Shown: positions 54,009-63,086, numbered from the stretch's first letter. The stretch: 64,000 bases of DNA from Terriglobia bacterium (GCA_020072815.1 JAIQGE010000002.1:62001-126000); one strand, 5' to 3'. Notes: a model not told the origin generated them from the letters alone. Program-made: numbers and translations.

Positions 54009-54898
54009 TGCTGGCCTCCGAAAAAGAACTTTCTAAAAAGTGATTTGAACCATGGCCGCTCCACAATCCGCAGGAGCAGGCACGTAATGTTGTCGTCGCC
54101 GCCGCGCTCTTTGGCCAACTGGACCAGCGCGTTGCAGGCTTGAGTCAATGAATCCGAGTTCTTGACGATTGCCAGAATCTCTTCGTCCTGCACGTGCCGA
54201 GTCAGCCCGTCAGACGTCATCAGGATCAGGTCGCCCGGTACGGCCACCAGTTCGTCAATGTCCGGCTGCACGTCTTCTTCCGAGCCCAGCGCGCGCAGGA
54301 TCACGTTCTGCAACTCTGACTTCTCCGCCTGTTCGCGCGTGATGTAACCCAGGCGCACTTGTTCCATCACCAGCGAGTGGTCCTGTGTCAGTTGCTGGAT
54401 GGCGCCATGGCGGATCATGTAAATGCGGCTGTCGCCCACGTGGCCAATCGCCAGCGAGTGTCCGCGCACCAGCGCCGCCACAATGGTTGAGCCCATGCCG
54501 GTGCGTCCGTTGCCGTCGCGTCCCGCGGCGTAGATGGTGCGGTTGGCCAGGTAAATGGCGCGGGCCAAAGCGCCTGCGCCGGAAGCGGCTGTGGTTATGG
54601 CTGCGGTTTTCGCGGATTGCGGCGTGAACTCCTCATCGTCTGTTTCTGGTATCGGCGTGATGGCAGCCGTCGCGCGGATGGCGGCGGTTTTCGGGCTGAC
54701 GGAAGGCGCCACTTCGCGAAAATATTTCAGCAGCACGTCCACGCCCATCTTGCTGGCGACCTCGCCCGCGGCCTGCCCGCCCATGCCGTCGCAGACCACA
54801 AAGATGCCGTAGCGCGAGTCGAACCCGAAGTTGTCTTCGTTGTTCTGACGGACGCATCCCGTATCGGTTTTGCCGGCAACTTCTACCGCAAGCGTCAT
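53990..54898 (-). CDS. PP2C-type Ser/Thr protein phosphatase (Stp1-like)
   Basis: A 302-aa phosphatase. It starts VEVAGKTDTGCVRQNNEDNF, the classic bacterial PP2C start. Metal ligands are in FVVCDGMGGQAAGE, HSLAIGHVGDSRIYM, LILMTSDGLTRHV and GGDDNITCLL. An insert of about 60 residues (about 85-140, Ala/Thr-rich) separates the first two blocks. It removes phosphate from proteins modified by Hanks-type kinases. The kinase gene is not in the window. It overlaps the FHA gene, its probable partner. Confidence 0.94.
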   Translation of the reverse strand: MTLAVEVAGKTDTGCVRQNNEDNFGFDSRYGIFVVCDGMGGQAAGEVASKMGVDVLLKYFREVAPSVSPKTAAIRATAAITPIPETDDEEFTPQSAKTAAITTAASGAGALARAIYLANRTIYAAGRDGNGRTGMGSTIVAALVRGHSLAIGHVGDSRIYMIRHGAIQQLTQDHSLVMEQVRLGYITREQAEKSELQNVILRALGSEEDVQPDIDELVAVPGDLILMTSDGLTRHVQDEEILAIVKNSDSLTQACNALVQLAKERGGDDNITCLLLRIVERPWFKSLFRKFFFGGQQWQNSI

Positions 54899-55072
54899 GC
54901 TTTCCTCGGCGCGCGCGGCTGCTACTGCGGCCGCGGCGCCCGCTGGAGTTATTATCCCGTTTTCGGCGAGTTTTAGGCGCTTATGTGCTGTTGCTGCCGT
55001 AGGTTCGCGCCGCCGGGGAGGAGGGATTTGCGGCGATTGTAGGCATACTAGTTACTGGTTTGCAATCAAAAA

Positions 55073-56062
55073 CTAGCCGCCAATGTGCACCATGCTGCGC
55101 GAAGGTTTGATAAATCCAGGCTCGCCAATATGATGGCGCGCCTCTTTCTGCTCGACCACTGAACGAACGTAATCAGTTAAATCACTGTCACTGGCGCCGC
55201 GGTGCATGCGTCCCGCCATGTCATGATCGAGAAGAGAAAACAAGCAGGTGCGCAGCTTGCCGTCCGATGTCAGACGGATGCGCGAGCAATGTCCGCAGAA
55301 GGGATGCGAAACCGGCGCAATGATCCCGATCTCGCCGCGTCCGTCGTCAAACGTGTAGCGCCGCGCTGTCTCGCTGGGCGCGTTGGGCAACTGCCGCACC
55401 GGACGAAACTCGTTCAACTTCTGCAGGACCTCGTCCATGGTGACAACAACGTTGGGCGACCACACGCGGTCTTCTTCCAGCGGCATGAATTCAATGAAGC
55501 GCACCACCACGCCTTCGTCGCGGGAGAACTTGGCGAACTCCACAATCTGGTCTTCGTTGAATCCCCGCAGCAGAACGCAATTTACTTTCACCGGCTCCAA
55601 CCCGGCTTTCTTGGCGGCGCGGATTCCCGCCAGTACATTGTCATACCCGTTGGGCACGCGCGTGATGCGCGCAAACTTCTCTCTGTCCACCGCATCCATG
55701 CTGATGGTGGCGCGGGAAAGCCCGGCTTCTTTCAGCGGCCGCACCAGGTCGGTCAGCAGGTGGCCGTTGGTGGTGATGGCGATGTCCGGCTGATGGCCAT
55801 CCAGCGTGCGCAGCCTGGCTACGTCGCGAACAAATCCCACCAGGCCGTTGCGTAGCAGAGGCTCACCGCCGGTCAAGCGGACTTTCTCAATCCCCATCCC
55901 GACTAGAATCCGCACCATGCGCAGGTAGTCATTGAAGGGAAGCTCGGAATATTGTGCGCCCTGGTTGCCGGTGCGGCAGTAAACGCAGCGGTAGTTGCAG
56001 CGGTCGGTGATGCTCACCCGCAAGTCCGTGATGTACCGCCCGTGTTTGTCCTGAAGCCGCAT
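55073..56062 (-). CDS. moaA: GTP 3',8-cyclase MoaA
   Basis: A 329-aa radical-SAM enzyme for the first step of molybdenum cofactor synthesis. The N-terminal cluster is CNYRCVYC (Cys22, 26, 29). A GGEPLLR motif follows and the second 4Fe-4S site is in 'FCGHCSRIRLTSDGKLRTC'. The chain ends in Gly-Gly, as MoaA requires. The ATG at 56062 gives the usual start. A 22-codon extension to 56128 would run into a tandem repeat, so I rejected it. No other moa genes are nearby. Confidence 0.95.
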   Translation of the reverse strand: MRLQDKHGRYITDLRVSITDRCNYRCVYCRTGNQGAQYSELPFNDYLRMVRILVGMGIEKVRLTGGEPLLRNGLVGFVRDVARLRTLDGHQPDIAITTNGHLLTDLVRPLKEAGLSRATISMDAVDREKFARITRVPNGYDNVLAGIRAAKKAGLEPVKVNCVLLRGFNEDQIVEFAKFSRDEGVVVRFIEFMPLEEDRVWSPNVVVTMDEVLQKLNEFRPVRQLPNAPSETARRYTFDDGRGEIGIIAPVSHPFCGHCSRIRLTSDGKLRTCLFSLLDHDMAGRMHRGASDSDLTDYVRSVVEQKEARHHIGEPGFIKPSRSMVHIGG

Positions 56063-56122
56063 GAGCTCGTTTCTGTTTTCCGCCGCATGACCGGCGTCGC
56101 TTACCGACCCGGCCAATGTTGC

Positions 56123-56221
56123 GACCATCTTTGCCGACGAGATGATCTTTCATCGCGATGATCTTTTGCGTCGCGACGATCTTTGGGTTGCGATGATCTT
56201 CGGGTCGCGATGCTCTTCGCG
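56123..56221. repeat. Tandem 17-18-bp repeats upstream of moaA
   Basis: Five to six degenerate units with consensus GATGATCTT(T)NNNTCGC run head to tail from 56123 to about 56221, just outside the moaA start (one partial unit at the moaA side). The regular period of 17-18 bp could bind a regulator, or be a slippage product. Confidence 0.7.
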
Positions 56222-56223
56222 TA

Positions 56224-56246
56224 GAGACGTAGCACCGCTACGTCTC
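56224..56246. repeat. Palindromic repeat, GAGACGTAGC copy
   Basis: Perfect 10-bp inverted repeat GAGACGTAGC / GCTACGTCTC with loop ACC, preceded by CGTA. It is the second copy of the element at 14642-14664; the stem change is compensated on both arms. The remainder of the gap (56247-56517) shows nothing clear. Confidence 0.8.
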
Positions 56247-56517
56247 AAACTCAAATTTTGCAAGGAATACAAAGAAAGGAAGGGAATACGCCCGCGGCGT
56301 TTTCGGTTCCTTTCCATCGCTCCCGGATCGCGCCGTTTTTGCGCCATCTGGGAGCTTGAATTCGGGAGGCCCAGCCGTTTCCAACGGGACCCTCGTCCTT
56401 GCAACGTTGCAAGAAGCCGCCACACCGGCCGGGTATGCCCTGAGGCCTGACGTGTGGTCGAAACCTTCGCGCCCATTATAGACGGGAATCCAATTTGAAG
56501 GAACTTATTAAGCGGAT

Positions 56518-57021
56518 CTACAAATACAGCACCATCAACTCATCATCAATATATTCGCCGCTGACTTTGAGCGACTTCGGCTCCGTGCCGTAACGCCGGA
56601 ACCCCAATGACTCATACACTCTACGCGCAGCCGCCTGCGTTGCCGACACCACCAGCAGGATCTGCTCCACGCCGGGAATCTGCCGCGCCCTCCGGATAAT
56701 TTCTTCGATCATCTTCTTTGCCGCGCCCTTGCCGCGCGACTCCTGGCGCACGTACACGCCCCAAATATGTCCCTTGTGTCGCAAGTGCGCATGCTGGTCG
56801 CGATAGAACCCGGCCATCCCCGCCAACCGGCCGTCTTCAAACATGCCGACAATAAAGTTCTCCGCGCCGCCGCGGCGAACTCTCTCCCGCGTTTGTTCGA
56901 TGGAGTTCCTTTCGTGGTCGGCGACGGACTCAACGAACGACCGCGGATCGGTTTCCAGCGCCAGCCGGCGCAAGTGCCACCAGGCTTCGGCGTCGTGTTC
57001 GGTCAAGATTCTGATTTCCAT
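56518..57021 (-). CDS. GNAT-family N-acetyltransferase
   Basis: A 167-aa acetyltransferase with the GNAT fold: 'MEIRILTEHDAEAWWHLRR' at the start, GMAGFYRDQHAHLRHKGHIW, the CoA-binding motif A (VYVRQESRGKGAAKKMIEE) and the C-terminal YESLGFRRYGTE. It transfers acetyl from acetyl-CoA to an amine; the substrate is unknown. The ATG at 57021 faces the Sel1 gene (start 57100), so the two share a 78-nt divergent promoter region. Confidence 0.9.
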   Translation of the reverse strand: MEIRILTEHDAEAWWHLRRLALETDPRSFVESVADHERNSIEQTRERVRRGGAENFIVGMFEDGRLAGMAGFYRDQHAHLRHKGHIWGVYVRQESRGKGAAKKMIEEIIRRARQIPGVEQILLVVSATQAAARRVYESLGFRRYGTEPKSLKVSGEYIDDELMVLYL

Positions 57022-57099
57022 TTGAGAACTATTTTACGGTGCCCCACAGTCGGTCCACTCTCACTGACTTTTCCGCGCTTTTGTGCTACAAGTGGCCCC

Positions 57100-58179
57100 A
57101 TGAGTAGGCTGCTTCCGCTCCTTATCATTGCTTTTCTGTTATCTGGGCTCGCCTTAGCGCAGGATAACGCGGCCGCGCCGGAGTTGCAGGCCATCATGGA
57201 ACGCGCGAAGGCCGGCGACGCCGCCGCCCGAGCCGAACTGGGGCGGGCCTATGAAGATGGCAAAGGCGTCCCTCAGGATGACGTCAAAGCCGCGGAATGG
57301 TTTCGCAAAGCCGCCGACCAGGGCAACGCCCAGGCACAGAATAGCCTGGGGGTAATGTACGCGCTTGGGCGCGGGGTCGCGCGTGACAAGGAGGAAGCGG
57401 TCCGCTGGTATCGCAAAGCGGCAAAGGGCGGACTTTCTGAAGGGTTCTACAACGTGGCCATCTCTTATTTCAATGGTGAGGGCGTGCCGGGAGATCTTCA
57501 GCTGGCGTACGCCTACATGATGATCGCGCAGAGCAAAGGCAACCCGCAGGCTGCCGAGGCCCTCCAGCACATGGGCGATGAACTCCACGGCCGCGTGGAT
57601 TTTTCCAAGTTCAGACTGGCCGGGATCTACGAGCAGGGGGACGAAGTGCCGCAGGACTTCGCGGCAGCGGCAACGCTGTATCGCGAACTCGCCGCCTTGG
57701 GGCCGAGGCAAGGATTCTTCGTTGCCCAGGCGGAATTTCGCCTGTGCCAGTTCTGCGTGACCGGGAGAGGAGTACCGAAGGATTTTGTCCAGGCTGCATC
57801 ACGCTGCAAGGCGGCGGCCCAGCAGGGCGTCTATGCTGCCTACGTGGTGCTCGGCCGCATGGCCGAAAAAGGCCTGGGCGAACCAGCCGACTTGAAGCAC
57901 GCAACCGATTGGTACCGCAAGGCAGCCGCGGAAAGCGTGCCTGAAGGTTTCATGGAAATGGGACGGCTCAAGCTCCAGTCCAGTTCGCATGATGACGTGA
58001 AGGAAGCATACTTCTGGTTTCAGCTTGCCCGGCTGGCCAAGCTTCCCCAGGCTGACGCGCAACTGCAAAAGGCGGCGGCCCAACTCACGGAACAGGAAAT
58101 CGCGTCTGCGGCAAAAGCGGCCGAAGAATGGCGCCGCGGTCCCAAGGCGGATCGAGGCAAGAAGATCAAGATTCATTGA
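57100..58179 (+). CDS. Secreted Sel1-repeat (TPR-like) protein
   Basis: A 359-aa protein with a signal peptide (LLPLLIIAFLLSGLALA). Sel1-like repeats follow, for example ARAELGRAYEDGKGVPQDD, AQNSLGVMYALGRGVARDK and 'AYVVLGRMAEKGLGEPADL'. Five or six repeats are visible. Sel1 proteins act as periplasmic scaffolds for protein complexes. The ATG at 57100 is directly before the signal peptide; the longer upstream frame was rejected because it crosses the divergent promoter. Confidence 0.88.
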   Translation: MSRLLPLLIIAFLLSGLALAQDNAAAPELQAIMERAKAGDAAARAELGRAYEDGKGVPQDDVKAAEWFRKAADQGNAQAQNSLGVMYALGRGVARDKEEAVRWYRKAAKGGLSEGFYNVAISYFNGEGVPGDLQLAYAYMMIAQSKGNPQAAEALQHMGDELHGRVDFSKFRLAGIYEQGDEVPQDFAAAATLYRELAALGPRQGFFVAQAEFRLCQFCVTGRGVPKDFVQAASRCKAAAQQGVYAAYVVLGRMAEKGLGEPADLKHATDWYRKAAAESVPEGFMEMGRLKLQSSSHDDVKEAYFWFQLARLAKLPQADAQLQKAAAQLTEQEIASAAKAAEEWRRGPKADRGKKIKIH

Positions 58180-58199
58180 GAAGAACGTCTCCAGCGCCG

Positions 58200-58625
58200 T
58201 CATCTCCGCAGCCATCCGTCGTATTGTCTCCAGTCACTATCGATGATCCGCCTCTGCTCCTCGGCAGGCAATTCGGCTACGCGAAAGCCTTTTTTGAAGT
58301 ACTCAGGATATTCGGCATACGCTAGGATGTCTCGATAATCGCGCGTCGCTGATTCAATATTGGACTGCAAGTCATCCACACTTCCGCTTGCCAGCTTCAA
58401 TGCTGCCAGTTGCACGCGCGAGGCTTCACGGTGGTGCTTTTCCGTTCCGTACCGGCCAAGAATGGCCATGACGGTCACGAACTGCTCTTCTTGAAACTCC
58501 CGTCGAACAATCCTCTCTACGTCATTTGGGGTGACGTTGGGCACGGGTTGAGTGCACGTCTGCTGCGACGTAACACGACCCTCAGGGACAGAAACAAGAC
58601 GTCGTAGGAGTTGCCGGAGACTCAT
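58200..58625 (-). CDS. Hypothetical protein
   Basis: The 141-aa product is soluble and helical, with a run 'EEQFVTVMAILGRYGTEKHH' and a charged C-terminus ending DWRQYDGWLRR. I recognise no domain. The ATG at 58625 seems best because the upstream codons have no ribosome site. It stands convergent to the Sel1 gene with only 20 nt between the stops, an arrangement suggesting a real transcript. Composition is somewhat AT-richer than the neighbours. Confidence 0.6.
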   Translation of the reverse strand: MSLRQLLRRLVSVPEGRVTSQQTCTQPVPNVTPNDVERIVRREFQEEQFVTVMAILGRYGTEKHHREASRVQLAALKLASGSVDDLQSNIESATRDYRDILAYAEYPEYFKKGFRVAELPAEEQRRIIDSDWRQYDGWLRR

Positions 58626-58727
58626 TTCGCTATCAATTATAGCTTTGCAGCCTTCCAACTCAGCCGAACCGGATGCGTGAGTGTTGTTAACAGGCGATTA
58701 CACTTAGAACCGCATGTTCGATCATCC

Positions 58728-60473
58728 TCACATCCCATCGTAATTCGGCCCGCCGCCGCCCTCCGGCGGCACCCAGGTGATGATCTCGTAGGGGTCGGCG
58801 ATGTCGCAGGTCTTGCAGTGCACGCAGTTCGATGGGTTCAGGTGGATGCGTTTGCCCTGGGTTGCGTCCTTCGCCGCGTTTTTCGCAGCGTCAGCGCCCG
58901 TGGCTTCTTCCATCTCGTACACGTTGGCCGGACAGAAGTTCTGGCACGGGTTGCCGAACTCCGTCACGCACTTGGTGTTGCAGATGTTGGTGTCGGCAAT
59001 TACCAGGTGCGATGGCTGGTCTTCTTCATGCTTGGTGCCGGAGTGGTAAAGATCGGTAAGTTTGTCGAACGTGAGCTTGCCGTCGCCTTTGGCTTTGCCC
59101 AGCACCTGCGCGCGGTTCCCGCCGTCTTCCGGCAATTGGTCCAGGTGCTGCATGCGCGTGTGCCCCGCGTGCGCCGGGTAAATGCGATGCAGGCCGCGTC
59201 CGCCGGTCATCTGCTGCAGCGCCGTATGCAACAGACCGGAAACCAGGCCATTCTCAAATCCCTGATGGAAGTTGCGGACCTCCCACAGCTCGTCTCTGAT
59301 CCAGCTGGCGTCCACCGCGAACTTATATTCCTGCAGCTTTTCGGCATCGAATTTGTTGGCCACTAGCGCCGAGAACGCCGTCTCGCCGGCCAGCATGCCG
59401 CTCTTGATCGCCAAGTGAATGCCCTTGAGTCGTTGCGAATTGAGGAACCCGGCGGAGTCGCCCACAATCATCCAGCCATCGCCCGCCAGCGGCGGCATGG
59501 AGAACCATCCGCCGTACGGCATGGACTTGGCGCCGTAACGGATCATCTTTCCGCCCTCCAGCAGGTGCGCGATTAGCGGATGCGTCTTCCACATTTGCAG
59601 CACACGCTGCGGATCGGTGCGCGGGTCGGCGTAATCCAGACTGGTCACGTAGCCGAGCGAAACCAGATTGTCTTTCGCCCCGTACATCCATGACCCGCCG
59701 TATTCTTTCGTCGTGAGCGGCCAGCCCAGCGTCAAGATGACTTCGCCCTGCTTGATCCGTCCCGACGGCACTTCCCACAGCTCCTTCACGCCCACGCCGT
59801 ACACCTGCGGGTTGCGGTCTTTATGTAGATCGAATTTGCCGACAAGTTGCTTGGTCAGCGACCCTCGCGTGCCTTCCGCCAGCACCGTGACTTTGGACTT
59901 CAACTCATACCCGGGCTCAAAGTTCGATTTCTTCTGCCCCGTCTTGTCCACGCCTTTGTCGTCGGTGATCACGCCGGTCACGCGATTGCCGTCATACGTC
60001 AGCTCCGATCCGGCAAAGCCTGTGAACACGGTAATCCCCGCCTGCTCCACTTTTTCTCCCAGCCACTTCATGAAGCGGTTGAGCGAGATCACGTAATTGC
60101 CGTGGTCCATCATCGGAGGAGGCATCAGCGGCGCGCGATACGATTTTTTCTCGGTCAGAAAATAGAAGCTCTCCTGGTCCACCTGCGCGTCCAGCGGAGC
60201 TTCATCGCGCCAGCCGGGAAGCAGTTCGTCCATGGAGCGCGGATCAAGCACCGCGCCGGAAAGCGAGTGCTGGCCCACTTCACGCGCTTTTTCCAGGACG
60301 TTGATGTTTTCCTTGCTGAGCGCCGCGTCGGGGTAGCGGGCGTTGTGCTTGTCAATAAGCTGCGACAGGCGCAGCGCGCAAGCCATGCCGGCCGGCCCGC
60401 CGCCCACAATGGTTACGTCCGCTTCCATCTGCGGACGCTCAATTCCCTCAAGTGGTTTGCGGAAATAGATCAT
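58728..60473 (-). CDS. Electron-transfer flavoprotein:ubiquinone oxidoreductase
   Basis: A 581-aa FAD and 4Fe-4S protein at the membrane that passes electrons from ETF to the quinone pool. The FAD loop is VTIVGGGPAGMACALRL. Later blocks are SLSGAVLDPRSMDELLPGW, VGDSAGFLNSQRLKGIHLA and the C-terminal ferredoxin-like cluster, FGNPCQNFCPANVYEM and CVHCKTCDIADPYEII. It ends GGGGPNYDGM, as family members do. It is the last gene of the etf cluster, separated from etfA by a repeat-rich spacer. Confidence 0.96.
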   Translation of the reverse strand: MIYFRKPLEGIERPQMEADVTIVGGGPAGMACALRLSQLIDKHNARYPDAALSKENINVLEKAREVGQHSLSGAVLDPRSMDELLPGWRDEAPLDAQVDQESFYFLTEKKSYRAPLMPPPMMDHGNYVISLNRFMKWLGEKVEQAGITVFTGFAGSELTYDGNRVTGVITDDKGVDKTGQKKSNFEPGYELKSKVTVLAEGTRGSLTKQLVGKFDLHKDRNPQVYGVGVKELWEVPSGRIKQGEVILTLGWPLTTKEYGGSWMYGAKDNLVSLGYVTSLDYADPRTDPQRVLQMWKTHPLIAHLLEGGKMIRYGAKSMPYGGWFSMPPLAGDGWMIVGDSAGFLNSQRLKGIHLAIKSGMLAGETAFSALVANKFDAEKLQEYKFAVDASWIRDELWEVRNFHQGFENGLVSGLLHTALQQMTGGRGLHRIYPAHAGHTRMQHLDQLPEDGGNRAQVLGKAKGDGKLTFDKLTDLYHSGTKHEEDQPSHLVIADTNICNTKCVTEFGNPCQNFCPANVYEMEEATGADAAKNAAKDATQGKRIHLNPSNCVHCKTCDIADPYEIITWVPPEGGGGPNYDGM

Positions 60474-60507
60474 GTGTTAGTGCTCAGTTTTTGCCGGGCT
60501 CGGCCGT

Positions 60508-60624
60508 GAATTGCCAGAATTGCCATGATTGCCAAAATTGTCGATTGAGAACCTGTATATCGAGGCATGAGGTGGCTTTTCCAATTTTCAATTTTGGCAA
60601 TCCTGGCAATTGTGGCAATTGCAG
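60508..60624. repeat. Inverted pair of nonad arrays between etfA and ETF-QO
   Basis: The left array (60508-60540) is GAATTGCCA GAATTGCCA TGATTGCCA AAATTG. The right array (60582-60624), read on the other strand, is CAATTGCCA CAATTGCCA GGATTGCCA AAATTGAAA. The 9-nt period is strict, and the inverted order permits a long hairpin of about 115 nt. Confidence 0.75.
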
Positions 60625-60628
60625 CAAC

Positions 60629-61624
60629 CTACCCTCCGGCTTTCGCTTTCTTGACCTCTTCGGTCAGCAGCGGAAGAATGTCAAACAAGTTGCCCACCAC
60701 GCCAAAGTCGGCGATCTCAAAGATCGGCGCTTCCGCATCCTTGTTAATGGCGATGATGGACCGCGAGCCCTTCATGCCGACGATATGCTGGATCGCGCCG
60801 CTGATACCGACGGCGAGGTAGAGCTTGGGCGCAACGGTCTGTCCGGAGCTGCCGATCTGGCGGTCCATGGGCAGCCAGCCGGAGTCGCAGATGGGGCGCG
60901 ACGCGGCAATCTCGCCGCCCAGCGCGTCCGCCAGCGCCTTGGCCAGCTCGATGTTCTTCTGCTCCTTGATCCCGCGGCCCACCGAGACGATGATCTCCGC
61001 TTGCGTCAGGTCCACCGCCTGCTTGGCTTCTTTGAACGGAGCTTCGGGCTGATTGCGGACGGCGCTGTCGGCAATCTCCACGTTCACCGTTTCCCCCGGC
61101 GCGGCGGAAGCTCCGGCTTCGGCTTTGTCGCCGCGAAACGCGCCTGCTTGAAACGTCACGAAGTGCGGCGGATCGCAGGCGAACGAAACGTCCGCCGCGA
61201 ACTTGCCCTGGAACATCTGCCGCGTGAACAGCAGCTTGTCGCCGGCTTTGTGGAAGCCGGTCGCGTCACTGATCAACGTCCTGCCGAGCGAAGTAGTCAG
61301 TTGCGGCGCAAAGTCGCGCACCTGGTAAGTGTGCGGCATCAGCACCAGGCGTGGCTGTTTCTGCTGGATGAAACCCTTGAGCGCGGCCACTGTCCCGTCC
61401 GGTTCGTATTTGGCCAGCTTGGGCGATTCCATCGCGTAGACCTTGGCCAGCTTTTTGCCGGCAAGTTCTCCGGCGATGCCGGCCACGCCGCTGCCAAAGA
61501 CCGCGGCCTCAACCGCCCAGCCGGTCTCCGCGGCAATGGCTTGCGCCGCGGCAAGCGTCTCCAGGGAGACGCGGTTTAACTTGCCTTCACGCTGCTCTGC
61601 TACTACTAGAATTGTGTCTGCCAT
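60629..61624 (-). CDS. etfA: Electron transfer flavoprotein alpha subunit
   Basis: A 331-aa FAD-binding subunit. The C-terminal FAD site is intact: '[20 protein letters not shown]', then [18 protein letters not shown] and [13 protein letters not shown]. The N-terminal half (1-180) is the pseudo-symmetric ETF fold. With EtfB it accepts electrons from acyl-CoA dehydrogenases. A small membrane-protein gene sits just upstream (3 nt), between etfB and etfA, which is unusual. Confidence 0.96.
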   Translation of the reverse strand: MADTILVVAEQREGKLNRVSLETLAAAQAIAAETGWAVEAAVFGSGVAGIAGELAGKKLAKVYAMESPKLAKYEPDGTVAALKGFIQQKQPRLVLMPHTYQVRDFAPQLTTSLGRTLISDATGFHKAGDKLLFTRQMFQGKFAADVSFACDPPHFVTFQAGAFRGDKAEAGASAAPGETVNVEIADSAVRNQPEAPFKEAKQAVDLTQAEIIVSVGRGIKEQKNIELAKALADALGGEIAASRPICDSGWLPMDRQIGSSGQTVAPKLYLAVGISGAIQHIVGMKGSRSIIAINKDAEAPIFEIADFGVVGNLFDILPLLTEEVKKAKAGG

Positions 61625-61627
61625 GTT

Positions 61628-61873
61628 TTAAGTTCTCTGCCGTCTCTTTTTGACAAAGCCCCAGGTCATCAAGACCAGGGCAGCGACAACGTCGGTCGCA
61701 AAAATAATTTGCATGAGTTTGCCGCCGGCGCGTATGTCCCAGGACACAAACAACAGCCAGCCCAGCGCCCCCATCAGCATCACAATGCCCACCACCAGCA
61801 GGGTGGCGCCGGTTTCATGTTCCGTTACAGGGAGGTAATTCCCGCCTTCAGGATCGTATTCAATCTTCTCCAT
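61628..61873 (-). CDS. Small two-span membrane protein inside the etf operon
   Basis: An 81-aa protein: a polar N-terminus (MEKIEYDPEGGNYLPVTEHE), two hydrophobic helices at about 23-43 (LLVVGIVMLMGALGWLLFVS) and 53-72, and a basic tail KKRRQRT. No family recognised. Its position between etfB and etfA, 23 nt after the first and 3 nt before the second, ties it to electron transfer. It might dock ETF to the membrane or to ETF-QO; this is inference. Confidence 0.75.
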   Translation of the reverse strand: MEKIEYDPEGGNYLPVTEHETGATLLVVGIVMLMGALGWLLFVSWDIRAGGKLMQIIFATDVVAALVLMTWGFVKKRRQRT

Positions 61874-61896
61874 GGCTTGTCCTCCTTCAAACTTTG

Positions 61897-62670
61897 TCAG
61901 ATTACGCGGACCTCGTTGCGCAGCTTGTCCACCAGTTTCTTGGCGATCTCGCCCGGTGATCCGTCCAGCATCTCGGTCTTTTTGGTTTTTTGCGGGACGT
62001 ACAGCTTCTCGATCTTCTGCAGGTTGTCGCCGACGGCGGCCTTCACTTCGTCCAGCGCCACTTTGCGCATGGGTTTGTTCTTGGCCTGCTTGATGCCCAG
62101 CAGCGTGGCGTAGCGCAGCTTGTTGATGCCCGACTGGATGGTCAGAACCGCCGGCAACGGCATGGTCACGTGCTGGAAAAAGCCGGCTTCCAGTTCGCGC
62201 TTCACCTTAATGCCGCCGCTCTCGTTCTTCTGGATCTCCATGATGATGGTGGCGTGCGGCCAGTTCAGCAGTTCCGCCATGACCACGCCGGTCTGGGCGA
62301 AGCCGTAATCGTCCGACTGCAGGCCGGTGAAGATCAGGTCAAATTGCTCATCTTTGATGGCCGCCACAAACGCCTTGGCGATGTTCAGCGCATCCATGCC
62401 CACGAACCCGTTGTCTTCCAAATGGATTGCCCGGTCGGCGCCCTTGGCCAGCCCTTCGCGCAGAACAGTCTGCGCGCGCGCCGGCCCGGCGGTGATCACC
62501 ACCACTTCGCCGCCGTGCTTTTCTTTCTGCCGCAGCGCTTCTTCCAGGGCATAGGCGTCGGGCTCGTTGACTTCATAGGAGACGTCGTCGCGGATCCACG
62601 TGCCGGTTTCGTTCAGCTTGAGGGGAGCGTCTTTCTGCGGGACCTGCTTCATGCAGACCAGAATCTTCAT
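61897..62670 (-). CDS. etfB: Electron transfer flavoprotein beta subunit
   Basis: A 257-aa subunit. The start MKILVCMKQVPQKDAP is diagnostic. Later are NEPDAYALEEALRQKE, GADRAIHLED, the AMP/FAD-side motif FTGLQSDDYGFAQTGVVMAE and the 'KNKPMRKVALDEVKAAVG' tail. It forms the ETF heterodimer with EtfA. The motif 'SDDYGFAQTG' corresponds to the AMP-binding loop of the non-bifurcating group, but the exact electron donor is not shown by sequence. Confidence 0.96.
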   Translation of the reverse strand: MKILVCMKQVPQKDAPLKLNETGTWIRDDVSYEVNEPDAYALEEALRQKEKHGGEVVVITAGPARAQTVLREGLAKGADRAIHLEDNGFVGMDALNIAKAFVAAIKDEQFDLIFTGLQSDDYGFAQTGVVMAELLNWPHATIIMEIQKNESGGIKVKRELEAGFFQHVTMPLPAVLTIQSGINKLRYATLLGIKQAKNKPMRKVALDEVKAAVGDNLQKIEKLYVPQKTKKTEMLDGSPGEIAKKLVDKLRNEVRVI

Positions 62671-62810
62671 AAGGTGTTGTTCCTGCGCCTCGTTGTATAA
62701 AAGCTTAGATGACGTTCACCGGCCAAGTGTTAGGGCCGGAAATGGGGAATGAAACCTGCAAGTATAAATGAGCGGAGAGGATTGTGGGTGACCGGCTACT
62801 CCGGCGCCTT

Positions 62811-63080
62811 TCAGGCTGGGTCCACGACGCAATCTGCGGTGAGGGGGATGATGAGGGCCCGCAAGCCGCCATCGTCAATGACCGCGGTGACCCGAACAGG
62901 CCCGTTTTCCCGCGCGTCCCAGTATGCGCTGATCTCAACCACGTAGAGTTTGCCGTCAGATCCTGTGACTACTTTGGTGATTGGTTCGCTGCCGATCAGG
63001 CGTCCGAGTTGCTCGTAGCCCATTTCCCAGGCAGCGGTCAACTCTTGCTCCAGAAGCGCTTCTGCAACCGCTCTGTTCAT
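62811..63080 (-). CDS. Hypothetical small protein
   Basis: An 89-aa protein with a helical N-terminus and a beta-rich C-terminus (VVTGSDGKLYVVEISAYWDA). No signal peptide and no known domain. It follows the zinc-ribbon gene after 6 nt and is probably co-transcribed. Its gene ends 140 nt before the etfB start on the same strand. Confidence 0.65.
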   Translation of the reverse strand: MNRAVAEALLEQELTAAWEMGYEQLGRLIGSEPITKVVTGSDGKLYVVEISAYWDARENGPVRVTAVIDDGGLRALIIPLTADCVVDPA

Positions 63081-63086
63081 GCTTGG

